This document shows positions 50,748 to 59,416 of a DNA stretch of 64,000 bases, piece by piece. Made by a program: the position numbers and the translations under genes. The stretch spans positions 77,811 through 141,810 of the forward strand of contig NASX01000005.1 in assembly GCA_002085155.1 (NCBI GenBank), read 5' to 3'. The stretch is from Sorangiineae bacterium NIC37A_2. GTDB taxonomy: Bacteria > Myxococcota_A > Polyangia > Polyangiales > Polyangiaceae. Position 1 is the stretch's first letter. Each line of letters starts with the position of its first letter. The notes under the pieces are model-generated. The model was not told the DNA's origin. It saw only the letters and a list, made by a program, of their open reading frames with translations, and ran no database searches.

Positions 50748-52940
50748 GTGGCTCGCCCGGGACTCTTTGGACACCAGCCCTTCTGGGCGAAGCGACTCGG
50801 CGTGGCGCCGTTTCTCCCGCGCTCGCGCGCCGAGATGGACGCGCTCGGCTGGGAGGCCTGTGACGTGATCTTGGTGACCGGCGACGCCTACGTCGACCAT
50901 CCGAGCTTCGGTATGGCGCTGGTGGGTCGTCTCCTCGAAGACCAGGGCTTTCGCGTCGGCATCTTGGATCAGCCCGACACCTCGAGCGCCGCTGCGTTTC
51001 AAGAGCTCGGTGAACCGACGCTCTTTTTCGGCGTCACGGGCGGCAACATGGATTCGCTCGTGAACAACTACACGAGCGACAAGAAACCCCGCTCGGACGA
51101 CGCCTATACGCCCGGAGGCGTCGCCGGCAAGAGACCAGACCGAGCGACCATCATCTACACGCAGCGCTGTCGCGAAGCCTACCCGAAGGCGCCTGTCATT
51201 TTGGGCGGCATCGAAGCGAGCCTCCGCCGCTTAGCCCATTATGACTATTGGAGCGGGAAGGTGCGCCGCTCGCTGCTCGTCGACTCCGGAGCCGATCTGC
51301 TCATTTACGGCAACGCCGAGCGAGCCCTCTGTGAGGTCGCCCATCGGGTAGCGCGCGGCGAGCACCCGCGAAACATCCTCGACGTGCGCGGCACTGCGGT
51401 GCGCCGTCCCGTGGGGCCAGGCGGCCCTCTCGACGCGCCGCCCGGGACTTTCGTCGTCGAACCTTCCGACAGCGTCGATGTGCCTGGCCCTGTCACCGAC
51501 GTGCCAAGTCCTTATCTCATGGAGGCCGAGATCCGCGCCTCCCAGGGCCCTTCAGAGGGGCCGACCAAAGCCGAGCTTGTCCAGCTCCGCAAAGCACGCC
51601 TTCGGCACCCGCGAGACAAAGTCATCCTCCGGCTGCCGAGCGCCGAAGTCGTGAAAGAGGACAAGGTCCTCTACGCCCACGCCTCCCGCGTCTTTCATCT
51701 CGAGTCGAATCCTCACAACGCTCGCTGTCTCGTGCAGAGAAACGGCGACGTGGATGTGTTCGTGAATCCGCCTCCGCTGCCGATCTCGACGGCGGAGATG
51801 GATCACATCTACGAGCTCCCCTACCAGAAGGTGCCCCATCCGGCGCACCAAGGGCAGAGGCTGCCGGCCTATGAGATGATCCGTTTCTCGGTGACGATCA
51901 TGCGCGGCTGCTTCGGCGGCTGTTCCTTCTGTTCCATCACCGAACACGAAGGCCGCATCATCCAAAACCGCTCAGAAGCTTCGATCTTACGCGAGCTCTC
52001 GGCCATGACGAGCCTGCCCGGCTTCACCGGTCACGTGAGCGACCTCGGGGGACCCACCGCGAACATGTATCGGCTCGCCTGTAAGAGCCGCGAGATCGAG
52101 GCCAAGTGCCGCTTGCCCTCCTGCGTCTATCCGGACGTCTGTGACAACCTGAACACCGACCATACGCCGCTGATTCAGGTTTACCGAAAAGCCCGCGCCA
52201 TCCCGGGTATCAAGAAGATCTCGATCGCCTCCGGCCTTCGCTACGACCTCGCCATCAAGAGCCCCGAGTACATCAAGGAGCTCGCGACGCACCACGTCGG
52301 CGGCTACTTGAAGATCGCTCCCGAGCACATCGCCGAGGGACCACTGTCGAAGATGATGAAGCCGGGGGTCGGAACCTACTATCGCTTCAAGCGTCTGTTC
52401 GAGGACTACTCAAAGGCCGCCGGCAAAAAACAGTACCTGATCCCTTACTTCATCGCGGCTCACCCGGGCACAACCGACGAGGACATGCTCGAGCTCGCTC
52501 TCTGGCTCAAGAAGAACGGCTACCGCGCCGACCAGGTCCAGGCGTTTTTGCCCGGACCGATGTCCTACGCCGCCGCGATGTATCACACGGAGCGAAACCC
52601 GCTCCGTCCGGTGGATCGCTCGTCGGAAACGGTCGCCGTTGTGAAGAGCCCCGAGCAGAGGCGTCTGCACAAGGCCTTCCTCCGCTACCACGACCCAAAG
52701 AATTGGCCGCTGCTCAGAAAGGCGCTCGTCCGTATGGGTCGCCATGATCTGATCGGCCCTGGAGAGCATCAGCTCATCCCCCGCTACGATCCGCTCTCCC
52801 CCGAAAGGCCTCCGCGCGAGGCAAAAGAGAATCGAAGCTCCGGGCGCCCCTCGTCTTCGGACTCATCGCCCTCGCGCAAGGAAAAGCCCCTTTTGACCCA
52901 GCACACGGGTCTGCCCCGCGTGCCTCGAGGACGCCGCTGA
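50748..52940 (+). CDS. YgiQ-family radical SAM protein
   Basis: A large radical SAM enzyme of unknown reaction. The family hallmarks are [36 protein letters not shown] near the N-terminus, read here as two adjoining blocks. The cluster-binding motif CFGGCSFC (Cys-x3-Cys-x2-Cys) lies in the middle, with [20 protein letters not shown] and [12 protein letters not shown] after it. The C-terminus is basic and serine/proline-rich ([23 protein letters not shown]). In-frame starts at 50667 (TTG), 50688 (GTG) and 50748 (GTG) all lack a clear Shine-Dalgarno. The last gives the usual short leader before the conserved [13 protein letters not shown], so it is used here. It converges with the trypsin gene. 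Confidence 0.88.
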   Translation: MARPGLFGHQPFWAKRLGVAPFLPRSRAEMDALGWEACDVILVTGDAYVDHPSFGMALVGRLLEDQGFRVGILDQPDTSSAAAFQELGEPTLFFGVTGGNMDSLVNNYTSDKKPRSDDAYTPGGVAGKRPDRATIIYTQRCREAYPKAPVILGGIEASLRRLAHYDYWSGKVRRSLLVDSGADLLIYGNAERALCEVAHRVARGEHPRNILDVRGTAVRRPVGPGGPLDAPPGTFVVEPSDSVDVPGPVTDVPSPYLMEAEIRASQGPSEGPTKAELVQLRKARLRHPRDKVILRLPSAEVVKEDKVLYAHASRVFHLESNPHNARCLVQRNGDVDVFVNPPPLPISTAEMDHIYELPYQKVPHPAHQGQRLPAYEMIRFSVTIMRGCFGGCSFCSITEHEGRIIQNRSEASILRELSAMTSLPGFTGHVSDLGGPTANMYRLACKSREIEAKCRLPSCVYPDVCDNLNTDHTPLIQVYRKARAIPGIKKISIASGLRYDLAIKSPEYIKELATHHVGGYLKIAPEHIAEGPLSKMMKPGVGTYYRFKRLFEDYSKAAGKKQYLIPYFIAAHPGTTDEDMLELALWLKKNGYRADQVQAFLPGPMSYAAAMYHTERNPLRPVDRSSETVAVVKSPEQRRLHKAFLRYHDPKNWPLLRKALVRMGRHDLIGPGEHQLIPRYDPLSPERPPREAKENRSSGRPSSSDSSPSRKEKPLLTQHTGLPRVPRGRR

Positions 52941-52974
52941 ACAGCCAGCGGCATCCTTCGAGAGTCACGAGGGC

Positions 52975-53020
52975 AAACGCCCGGCGCACCCGATGGTCGA
53001 GATGCGCCGGGGGGGCGTTT
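52975..53020. terminator. Bulged hairpin between convergent genes
   Basis: AAACGCCCGGCGCA and TGCGCCGG...GGCGTTT pair around a 14-base loop with a four-G bulge. The flanking A and T runs are short. It lies between the YgiQ and protease stops and could serve both directions. Confidence 0.45.
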
Positions 53021-54312
53021 CAGTTCACGACCTGCCAGGCGGCCCAGCTGAGGCCAGCTTTGACATAGACATAATAGCCGCCGTCTTTGCGCGCCGGGTA
53101 AGCCCAGTTTCCGACCCACTGATTGGTCACATCCTGCCCGTTCAAGTTGACCTGGATCATGCTGTAGTTGTTCAAGCTATACCCGAGGTCTGGGAGGAAG
53201 TAGCAGCTGTCGTCGACGCCCTGCTTGAAGAGCGGAGCGCTCACTGTCTTGACCGCGTTGCATCCGGAAGGACACGTGCAGTTCGTGTTCGCTGAGCCGC
53301 CCACGGTGTCGACGTTCAGACTCTGAAGCCAACTGCCCACGCCGTGCAGCGAATCGAGGGACGTCCTCGTGTGCAGGTCGGTCCAAGAGACTCCGCCGAG
53401 ATCTTCGGGACCGCTCCGCGGCATGAACGTGTAGTCGGAGTTCACTCCCACGATGCGCGGCTCCGCGCTCGACTTCAGGTAGACCGGGCCCCCAGAGTCT
53501 CCCATACAAAGGCTCGCGTTGTCCGGGTTCTGCGCGTGACCGGCCGTAATGAGGTAGGTATCCCCGATCAGAGCGGCCTGACTGCTCGTCACGGCCGGGC
53601 GATGCATCACCTCGTGGGGGTGGACGATCGAGCTCGCCGGGATCGTCGTCCCTTCGGCGGACTTGTAGCGCCCGAGACCGTCGAGCTCTTCGACGGGAAT
53701 GTTCGTGCGAACTTCGCAACCATAGCCCACCTTGATGATTTCTGTTCCGACCGGGACCGGATCGAGATCGACGCGAGCCGAGGGGATCTGCGGCGTGTCT
53801 TCGGCGATCTCGATCACCGCAATGTCAGCCGCGGTCCCCTCTTGGTAGACCGGCTCATAACAAGTCGGGCACGACCACCAGGACGGGTGGATGTGAGTCT
53901 GAACGATAGTGACTGTGATGTCCTCGGGAGTTCCGGTGTTTACGCCCGAGTGAATGACGAGCAGGTTCCCCGGGAGGAAGTTCCCAGCGATCCCGTTGTT
54001 CTCCGGGTAGTCCTCCGGAAGCGGGAAGGGGTACCGCGGCGGAACTCGCCACCCGGCCACGCAATGGGCCGCCGTGAGGAACAGCCTTGGCCCCACCTTG
54101 GCTGCCGTGCACACATCCCCAATGCCCACCGTCGAGCGGTAGAAGTCGAGCGGCACCGGCAAGCCGCCGATGAGCTCCTGCTCACTGTCGCGCACCTCGC
54201 TCTCACCCATGTCCAAAGGCTCGACGGCACAAGCCCCGAGGCCCAAGGAAATCCCGGAAAGGACTGCGAAAATTCCGGTGCGAGCGAGCGATGAGTGCTT
54301 CTGATACTTCAT
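53020..54312 (-). CDS. Trypsin-like serine protease, lipoprotein
   Basis: Secreted S1-family protease of 430 residues from ATG 54312, which has a good GGGGAAG ribosome-binding site five bases away. A lipoprotein signal (TGIFAVLSGISLGLGAC) and a short acidic pro-part end at SEQELIGG, the likely activation site. The triad is visible: TAAHC (His), AADIAVIEI (Asp) and MGDSGGPVY (Ser). After about residue 350 comes a Cys-rich stretch (NTNCTCPSGCNAV) and a C-terminal beta domain with QVNLNGQDVTNQWVGNWAYP. That part lies outside the protease fold and may bind a target. Target proteins are unknown; prey-protein digestion is a plausible guess for a myxobacterium. Confidence 0.88.
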   Translation of the reverse strand: MKYQKHSSLARTGIFAVLSGISLGLGACAVEPLDMGESEVRDSEQELIGGLPVPLDFYRSTVGIGDVCTAAKVGPRLFLTAAHCVAGWRVPPRYPFPLPEDYPENNGIAGNFLPGNLLVIHSGVNTGTPEDITVTIVQTHIHPSWWSCPTCYEPVYQEGTAADIAVIEIAEDTPQIPSARVDLDPVPVGTEIIKVGYGCEVRTNIPVEELDGLGRYKSAEGTTIPASSIVHPHEVMHRPAVTSSQAALIGDTYLITAGHAQNPDNASLCMGDSGGPVYLKSSAEPRIVGVNSDYTFMPRSGPEDLGGVSWTDLHTRTSLDSLHGVGSWLQSLNVDTVGGSANTNCTCPSGCNAVKTVSAPLFKQGVDDSCYFLPDLGYSLNNYSMIQVNLNGQDVTNQWVGNWAYPARKDGGYYVYVKAGLSWAAWQVVN

Positions 54313-54555
54313 GAATACTTCCCCTTTTTCTCTGAAAACCAACAAAACCACCTATACTCCCGCTGCATTTTTCCGTTGTCAGACGAGAGGGCGGCAACCT
54401 ACCTCAGCCCACGTCGCTTTTGAACCCCTCCAAGAACCGACCGCGGCGCCCCTCGTCGGTCGGACGAGGAAAGATTCGTAAAATCCGCGGCTTACCGTGT
54501 AGGTTCGTTCGGGGCGTGGCGCCGGCCCCCGCTTGACCTATGCTTATAGGAACAG

Positions 54556-55194
54556 ATGAGCTTTCTGGGTGCCCAAAGCCGCTCTTGGAGGGTGCGCTCG
54601 CTCGTAGGAGCGGGAGCGATCGCAGGCGTCATCGCCCTCGCCGTCCCGCTTGCTCACGCTGACATCTACCAGTCCGTCGACGCCGACGGCGTGATCGTCT
54701 TCACCTCGAAACCCCGCCCTGGCGCAAAAAAGGTCGCTGTCGATACGCCCGTCGCGATGCCCAAAGATCGCAGTCCCGAGCGGCTCACCCGTTACGACGC
54801 CTACATTCGCGAGGCTGCTTCCCTCTATCAAATCCCTGAGGAGCTCGTCCGCGCCGTCATCCTCGTCGAGAGCAACTACGATCCCCGCGCCGTCTCTCGA
54901 GCTGGCGCCATTGGGCTCATGCAGCTGATGCCCGCGACCGCCGCGACCATGCTCGTCGAGGACATCTACGATCCGCGGCAGAATATCCTCGGCGGAACCC
55001 GCTATTTGCGCGTCCTCGCCAACATGTTCAACGGCGATCTCATGCTCACCATCGCCGGCTACAACGCTGGTGAAAACGCCGTCCTTCGTTACGGGGGCAT
55101 TCCGCCATACCCCGAGACGCAAGGCTATGTGACCAAAGTCATCGAGAACTACCAGCGCTACCGGGAAGCCTCCCAAAAGCGCGCCGCCGAGTAG
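54556..55194 (+). CDS. Lytic transglycosylase (SLT type)
   Basis: Cleaves peptidoglycan glycan strands. The 212-residue product has a signal peptide (GAGAIAGVIALAVPLAHA) and a short N-terminal domain with IYQSVDADGVIVFTSKP, as in DUF4124-type segments. The SLT domain follows: VRAVILVESNYDPRAVSRAGAIGLMQLMPATA, read as catalytic Glu in LVESNYDP and the GLMQLMP block, then GGTRYLRVL and IAGYNAGENAV. The domain is complete and of normal length. The gene stands alone with 243 bases upstream, in which I see no clear promoter, and 522 bases downstream before amtB. Such enzymes act in wall turnover or in assembling envelope-spanning machines. Confidence 0.92.
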   Translation: MSFLGAQSRSWRVRSLVGAGAIAGVIALAVPLAHADIYQSVDADGVIVFTSKPRPGAKKVAVDTPVAMPKDRSPERLTRYDAYIREAASLYQIPEELVRAVILVESNYDPRAVSRAGAIGLMQLMPATAATMLVEDIYDPRQNILGGTRYLRVLANMFNGDLMLTIAGYNAGENAVLRYGGIPPYPETQGYVTKVIENYQRYREASQKRAAE

Positions 55195-55716
55195 TCTCTC
55201 CCGAGAGCTCGTCTTCGGGTCCGCCGACCGCGGTCTCCCCCGGGGCGGGAACAGCGCGCCCAATGTTTCTCGTCGTCGTCTGCGACGCTTTGGACCTCAT
55301 AGGAGCCCCGATAGGGCCGCGCCGGCCCATCTAGGTGCTGAGCCTCTCGCCCCTTGAAAGGGCGGTGGTCGCGGGCGCGCGGCCCCTCAGGAACGACACC
55401 CCCCTCGTCCTCCTTGCCCACAAACTCGTGTCCTTCCGCGAGGAAACATCGCTTTTGCGCCGTCTGCCGATCAGGTGCTCGGGCGGCAACAGAAAACGAG
55501 AGCGCGCGGCCGTCCCCCCCGGTCCAGCGGCGATCAGGAGAAATATGCCTAGCGTCCGAAAAAAGAACAAAGCCCCTCACAGCTCGCAAATCTCTGAATT
55601 TGAAGCGCTTCTCCTGCAGGAGAGGACGCCAGAGCGCGCTCCGATCTTGATTGCAAATATTTCGACACAAAGAAGAAACCTCGACCAGGGAACTTAGAGC
55701 CCGAGGAGATGGCTCC
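55195..55716. other. Gene-free region upstream of amtB
   Basis: No acceptable gene is seen in these 522 bases. A perfect 14-base palindrome TCTCCTGCAGGAGA lies at 55610-55623, about 95 bases before the amtB ATG. The second half (55550-55690) is richer in A and T. I looked for a sigma-54 (GG-N10-GC) promoter, common for ammonium transporters, and did not find a convincing one. An RBS (CGAGGAG) lies before the amtB ATG. Confidence 0.5.
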
Positions 55717-57147
55717 ATGAGAAATAATTCACTGAAGACCTTAATCGCGCTGGGGCTCTTTTTAGCCCCGAACCTCGCCCTGGCTGACGAAGGCCCTTCC
55801 ATCAATGATTTGAAGGTTGCCACCGATACGCTCTGGGTCGTTTTTGCAGGCCTCATGGTGTTCTTCATGAACGCCGGATTCGGTCTGGTGGAGTCGGGAT
55901 TTTGCCGGAAAAAGAACACCGTCAACATCCTTGCGAAGAACGTCGTCGTCTTCGCCCTCACCACACTCATCTATTACGCCGTCGGCTTCGGCATTCAGTA
56001 CGGCAACGGCAACCCCTACTTCGGAACGAGCGGCTGGTTCGTCCCCTATGACGAGGAGACCTTCTCCGCCCTTTCCTGGGCCACGGTTCCGATCCCGGTC
56101 AAGTTCTTCTTCCAGCTCGTGTTCGCTGGTACCGCCGCGACGATCGTGTCCGGCGCGGTCGCCGAGCGCATCCACTACGGAGCATTCCTTGTCTTCAGCA
56201 TCGTGATGGGCGCCGTCATCTACCCCGTCGGCGGTCACTGGATCTGGGGCGGCGGCTTCCTCGGCGAGGAAGGTATGGTCGACTTCGCTGGCTCGACCGT
56301 GGTGCACTCGGTCGGCGGCTGGGCGGCCCTCGCTGGCTGCATTTTCCTCGGACCGCGTCTCGGCAAGTACACCAAAGACGGCAAGGTCAAGGCGATCCCT
56401 GGCCACAACATGACGAGCGCCATGCTCGGCACGCTCATCCTCTGGCTCGGCTGGTTCGGGTTCAACCCGGGGTCGACCATGGGCGCGAGCTCTGACGCCA
56501 TCGGTCACATCCTGCTCACCACGAACATGGCCGCTGCGGCCGGTGCTGTCGTCGGTACGGTCTACACCTGGGCCCGCGTTGGCAAGCCGGATCTCGGCCT
56601 GACCCTCAACGGCTGCCTCGCCGGCCTCGTGGCCATCACCGCTCCCTGCGCCTTCGTGACCGGCCCGATGTCGATCCTGATCGGCGCCATCGGCGGCGTC
56701 ATCGTCGTGGAAGGCGTCATCATGTTCGACAAGATCAAGATCGACGATCCCGTCGGCGCGACCAGCGTCCACCTCCTGAACGGTATCTTCGGCACCTTGG
56801 CCATCGGGCTCTTCGGTGACGTCGGTGTCGCTAAGGCCATCGCGGACGTCGACCTGGCTTCCGGCGGCCTCTTGGTCGGCGGCGGCGCGGCTCAGCTGAT
56901 GATTCAGCTCAAAGGTGTGGTCGTCGTCGGCATCTATGCCTTCGCGGTCTCCTCGCTCGTCTGGTTCGTCATCAAGAAGACGATGGGTCTCCGCGTCTCG
57001 GCAGAGGACGAAGAGATGGGCCTCGACGCAGCCGAGATGGGCATGGAAGCCTATCCGGACGACTTCCCCCGCACCGGCATTGCGGTCTCCTCGGCTCTCG
57101 AAAGCGAGACGATGGTGAGCGCTCCGAAGGAAGTTCCCGCGGAGTAA
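55717..57147 (+). CDS. amtB: Ammonium transporter AmtB
   Basis: Conducts ammonium/ammonia across the inner membrane. The 476-residue protein has a signal-like N-terminus (LIALGLFLAPNLALA), then eleven membrane helices with the family's DTLWVVFAGLMVFFMNAGFGLVESG, read here as two blocks. The twin pore histidines lie in STVVHSVGG and SVHLLNGIFG. Also visible are GHNMTSAMLGTLILW and LGWFGFNPGS. The C-terminal tail (about 60 residues, acidic and Ser-rich) is longer than in some relatives and would face the cytoplasm, where PII proteins bind. No glnK gene is adjacent, which is unusual for amtB. ATG 55717 fits the RBS; an upstream start at 55651 does not. Confidence 0.95.
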   Translation: MRNNSLKTLIALGLFLAPNLALADEGPSINDLKVATDTLWVVFAGLMVFFMNAGFGLVESGFCRKKNTVNILAKNVVVFALTTLIYYAVGFGIQYGNGNPYFGTSGWFVPYDEETFSALSWATVPIPVKFFFQLVFAGTAATIVSGAVAERIHYGAFLVFSIVMGAVIYPVGGHWIWGGGFLGEEGMVDFAGSTVVHSVGGWAALAGCIFLGPRLGKYTKDGKVKAIPGHNMTSAMLGTLILWLGWFGFNPGSTMGASSDAIGHILLTTNMAAAAGAVVGTVYTWARVGKPDLGLTLNGCLAGLVAITAPCAFVTGPMSILIGAIGGVIVVEGVIMFDKIKIDDPVGATSVHLLNGIFGTLAIGLFGDVGVAKAIADVDLASGGLLVGGGAAQLMIQLKGVVVVGIYAFAVSSLVWFVIKKTMGLRVSAEDEEMGLDAAEMGMEAYPDDFPRTGIAVSSALESETMVSAPKEVPAE

Positions 57148-57151
57148 GAGC

Positions 57152-57167
57152 GGCAGGTTCGCCTGCA
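57152..57167 (+). terminator. Small TTCG-loop hairpin after amtB
   Basis: GCAGG TTCG CCTGC begins six bases after the amtB stop (arms 57153-57157 and 57162-57166). TTCG loops are very stable. No T-run follows directly, so it probably works with the next hairpin. Confidence 0.45.
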
Positions 57168-57173
57168 AAGTAG

Positions 57174-57210
57174 CGGGAGGAAGCGTTCGCTTCCTCCCGT
57201 TTCTCTTTTT
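57174..57210 (+). terminator. Rho-independent terminator after amtB
   Basis: A 12-base perfect stem CGGGAGGAAGCG / CGCTTCCTCCCG (57174-57185 and 57188-57199) is followed by TTTCTCTTTTT. This is a classical intrinsic terminator placed for the end of the amtB transcript. Confidence 0.85.
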
Positions 57211-57303
57211 GTGGCCAGGCTCGCGTTTGTGAAAGGATTTGAGACGAACGCGGCCGAGGCTTGTGGCTTCCCCCTCCGGAGAGCCAGGCGAAGAGCGCCC
57301 TCT

Positions 57304-58845
57304 CTATTTGATCCCGAAGAAGCCCTTGATCGTCTTCATGCGGCGCCGGAGAAGCACCGGGAGCTTGAGGGCGCCACCTGGACGATTCAGCTGCAGGTCC
57401 GAGAGTGTCTCACCGAGCTCGGTCAGGTTATCGTCGAAAGGAACCCAGAACGGTTCAGGTCCTCGATTCCGATCGATCGCGATCGCCTTGGGCCGGGCGA
57501 AGGTGAGCAGTGACCAGGCGCTATTGGCGATGCCGCGCCCGGACGAGCGCCGGCCGCTCCAGGGAAGATCCGGGATGGCGCCGGTGAAGGCGTGATTGTT
57601 GATGGTCACAACGCCGACATCGAGCTCGTCGGCGAGGTTCTCTGCCCGACGAATGTCGCGCGTCCAAAGCGAAGCCGTAAGTCCATAGAGGCCGCGGTTG
57701 ACGCGGCGGATCGCGTCGGCCGGACCGTCGACGGCGACGACCGGGATCACGGGCCCAAAAGTCTCCTCTCGCACCACCCGCATCTCTTCGGTGCAGTCTG
57801 CGAGCACAGTGGGCGGCATGTATTGCCCCTCGGCCGTGCCTCCCGTGAGCAGGCGCGCGCCTCTCTCGACAGCGTCGCGAATATGCTCTTCGACGAGCGT
57901 GAGCTGTTTCTTGAGAGCGATCGGCGCGAGAGAGCCCGGTCCTCCGACGATGACCGGGGGCCGGAGGCGCTCACAAGCGTCGGCCAGCCGAGCGGCGAGA
58001 TCCGCCGCGACGCGACTATCCGCGTAGACAACCTCGATCGCTCCGCAGGCCTGCCCGGCGTTTTGGAGCGCCCAGTGCACAATGCCTGCCACGGTCCGCT
58101 CCATGTCGGCGTCCTCGAGCACGATCGCCGCATCGTTGCCGCCCATCTCTGCGCTGCACGGGATGCCGAGCTCGAAAGCGCGCGCTTCTACCCGAGCGCC
58201 GACCGCCGAAGAGCCCGTGAACACGCAGGCGTCGATCCCCGATTCGAGGAGCGCCGCGCCCACCTCGGGTCCGCCATAGGCGATCTTCAGCACGTTCTCA
58301 GGGAGCTCCGCCGCCAGCGTCTCGAGGAACCAACGACTCGAGCGTGGCGAATATTCGCTCGGCTTCACGACCAGGGCGTTACCGGTCAAAAGAGCCGGAA
58401 TGACGCTCCGATAGAGGCCGGAGATGGGGAAGTTCCAAGGAGAGAGGACGCCGACGACCCCTCGAGGCAGAAGCTCGATGCGCGCAGACTTTCGGGGGAA
58501 CGCCAGAGGATTCAGCGAGACGGTGCCAGCCGGGGCTCCTTCAATGACTCGAACCCAGCCGCGCACGGCGTCGAGCGGTCCGAGCGCTTCGGTGAAGAGC
58601 GCGTCGGCATGAACCTTCCCAATTTCGGCTTCAACGATCGCCATGCCTTCGGCGCGCCTCTCGAGCAGGCGCCGCGCGGCGCGCTCGAGCCTACGTCGCC
58701 TCTCGGCGAACCCTTCTCTTTGGAAGGCCTTCTGGGCGGCGCGCGCCTTCTCCACCAATTGACTCACAGAAGACGCGTCAGTGGTCGGAACGAGAGGAAG
58801 AGCCTCGCCTGTGCGGGGATCTTGAGCTTCGAGAGCGCTAGCCAT
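57304..58845 (-). CDS. NAD(P)-dependent aldehyde dehydrogenase
   Basis: Oxidises an aldehyde to an acid. From ATG 58845 it has 513 residues. Visible motifs are LSPWNFPISGLYRSVIPALLTGN (coenzyme-binding block), VKPSEYSPRSS, FTGSSAVGARV, EMGGNDAAIV (catalytic Glu) and NAGQACGAIEVVYA (catalytic Cys), with EETFGPVIPV further on. The C-terminus is about 50 residues longer than the core and ends with basic RRRMKTIKGFFGIK, which may contact the membrane. The specific substrate cannot be read from sequence. Starts at 58881 or 58863 are also in frame, but the residues they add do not belong to the fold. The gene faces away from ino1 across a long empty stretch. Confidence 0.9.
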   Translation of the reverse strand: MASALEAQDPRTGEALPLVPTTDASSVSQLVEKARAAQKAFQREGFAERRRRLERAARRLLERRAEGMAIVEAEIGKVHADALFTEALGPLDAVRGWVRVIEGAPAGTVSLNPLAFPRKSARIELLPRGVVGVLSPWNFPISGLYRSVIPALLTGNALVVKPSEYSPRSSRWFLETLAAELPENVLKIAYGGPEVGAALLESGIDACVFTGSSAVGARVEARAFELGIPCSAEMGGNDAAIVLEDADMERTVAGIVHWALQNAGQACGAIEVVYADSRVAADLAARLADACERLRPPVIVGGPGSLAPIALKKQLTLVEEHIRDAVERGARLLTGGTAEGQYMPPTVLADCTEEMRVVREETFGPVIPVVAVDGPADAIRRVNRGLYGLTASLWTRDIRRAENLADELDVGVVTINNHAFTGAIPDLPWSGRRSSGRGIANSAWSLLTFARPKAIAIDRNRGPEPFWVPFDDNLTELGETLSDLQLNRPGGALKLPVLLRRRMKTIKGFFGIK

Positions 58846-59416
58846 CGCTCCGCCTCGTAACATGGGCGCCGGTCGACACAAGAACCGAAGTGGGCGGAGC
58901 GTCGCCTCTCGAAAGTGCGCGCTCTGCTCCTCATGAACCCATCATCAAATCGAACGCGCGCGTCTCTGCTCAGCGCGCCCCGAGTGGCCCTACCAGTCGA
59001 GGAAGGCCTGTGCGCGGTCCGGAGCCCTGCTGGGGGCAGGTGCGCACTCATTTACGCGCCTCCGCGGGTCCCCATTTGGCCTGTAAAGACCTTTTCGCGC
59101 TCCGATGGGCCGAGAAGATTTGCCGGGTCCTTTCGAAGATTTACTGGACAAACCTTTCCAATCGGTCACGAATGGTAAAACCAATTCCGGTTGAGGCTAG
59201 ACGCCCCGCCGAACTCACGTTAGGGGCGTCTCGCCCGTCCCGGTTCTGGTCCCCCGAACCGAGACAACTTCCCCCCCGGCAAAGGCGCCTTCGATAACCA
59301 CCCCAAGAGCCCTGGCTCAACAGTCCGCAACAAACATCAAACGGTTATCGTCGGGAATTCGGGAAGTCCAACGAAGGTCAAAACGCAAGCCAATCGGCGC
59401 CAAACAAGAGGAACAT
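58846..59416. other. Gene-free region with paired hairpins upstream of ino1
   Basis: 571 bases between two divergent genes hold no acceptable ORF. AGACGCCCC (59199-59207) can pair with GGGGCGTCT (59223-59231), and CGGTTC (59241-59246) with GAACCG (59256-59261). Both hairpins lie 155-218 bases before the ino1 ATG and could form a structured 5' leader. A clear AAGAGGA ribosome-binding site stands right before the ATG. I could not assign the promoter. Confidence 0.45.

Noticed and set aside
55335-55697. 120-residue plus-strand frame before amtB
   Set aside because: Composition does not look coding and it overlaps the amtB leader and palindrome.
55560-55716. Sigma-54 promoter for amtB
   Set aside because: No GG-N10-GC pair with the usual flanking bases was found.
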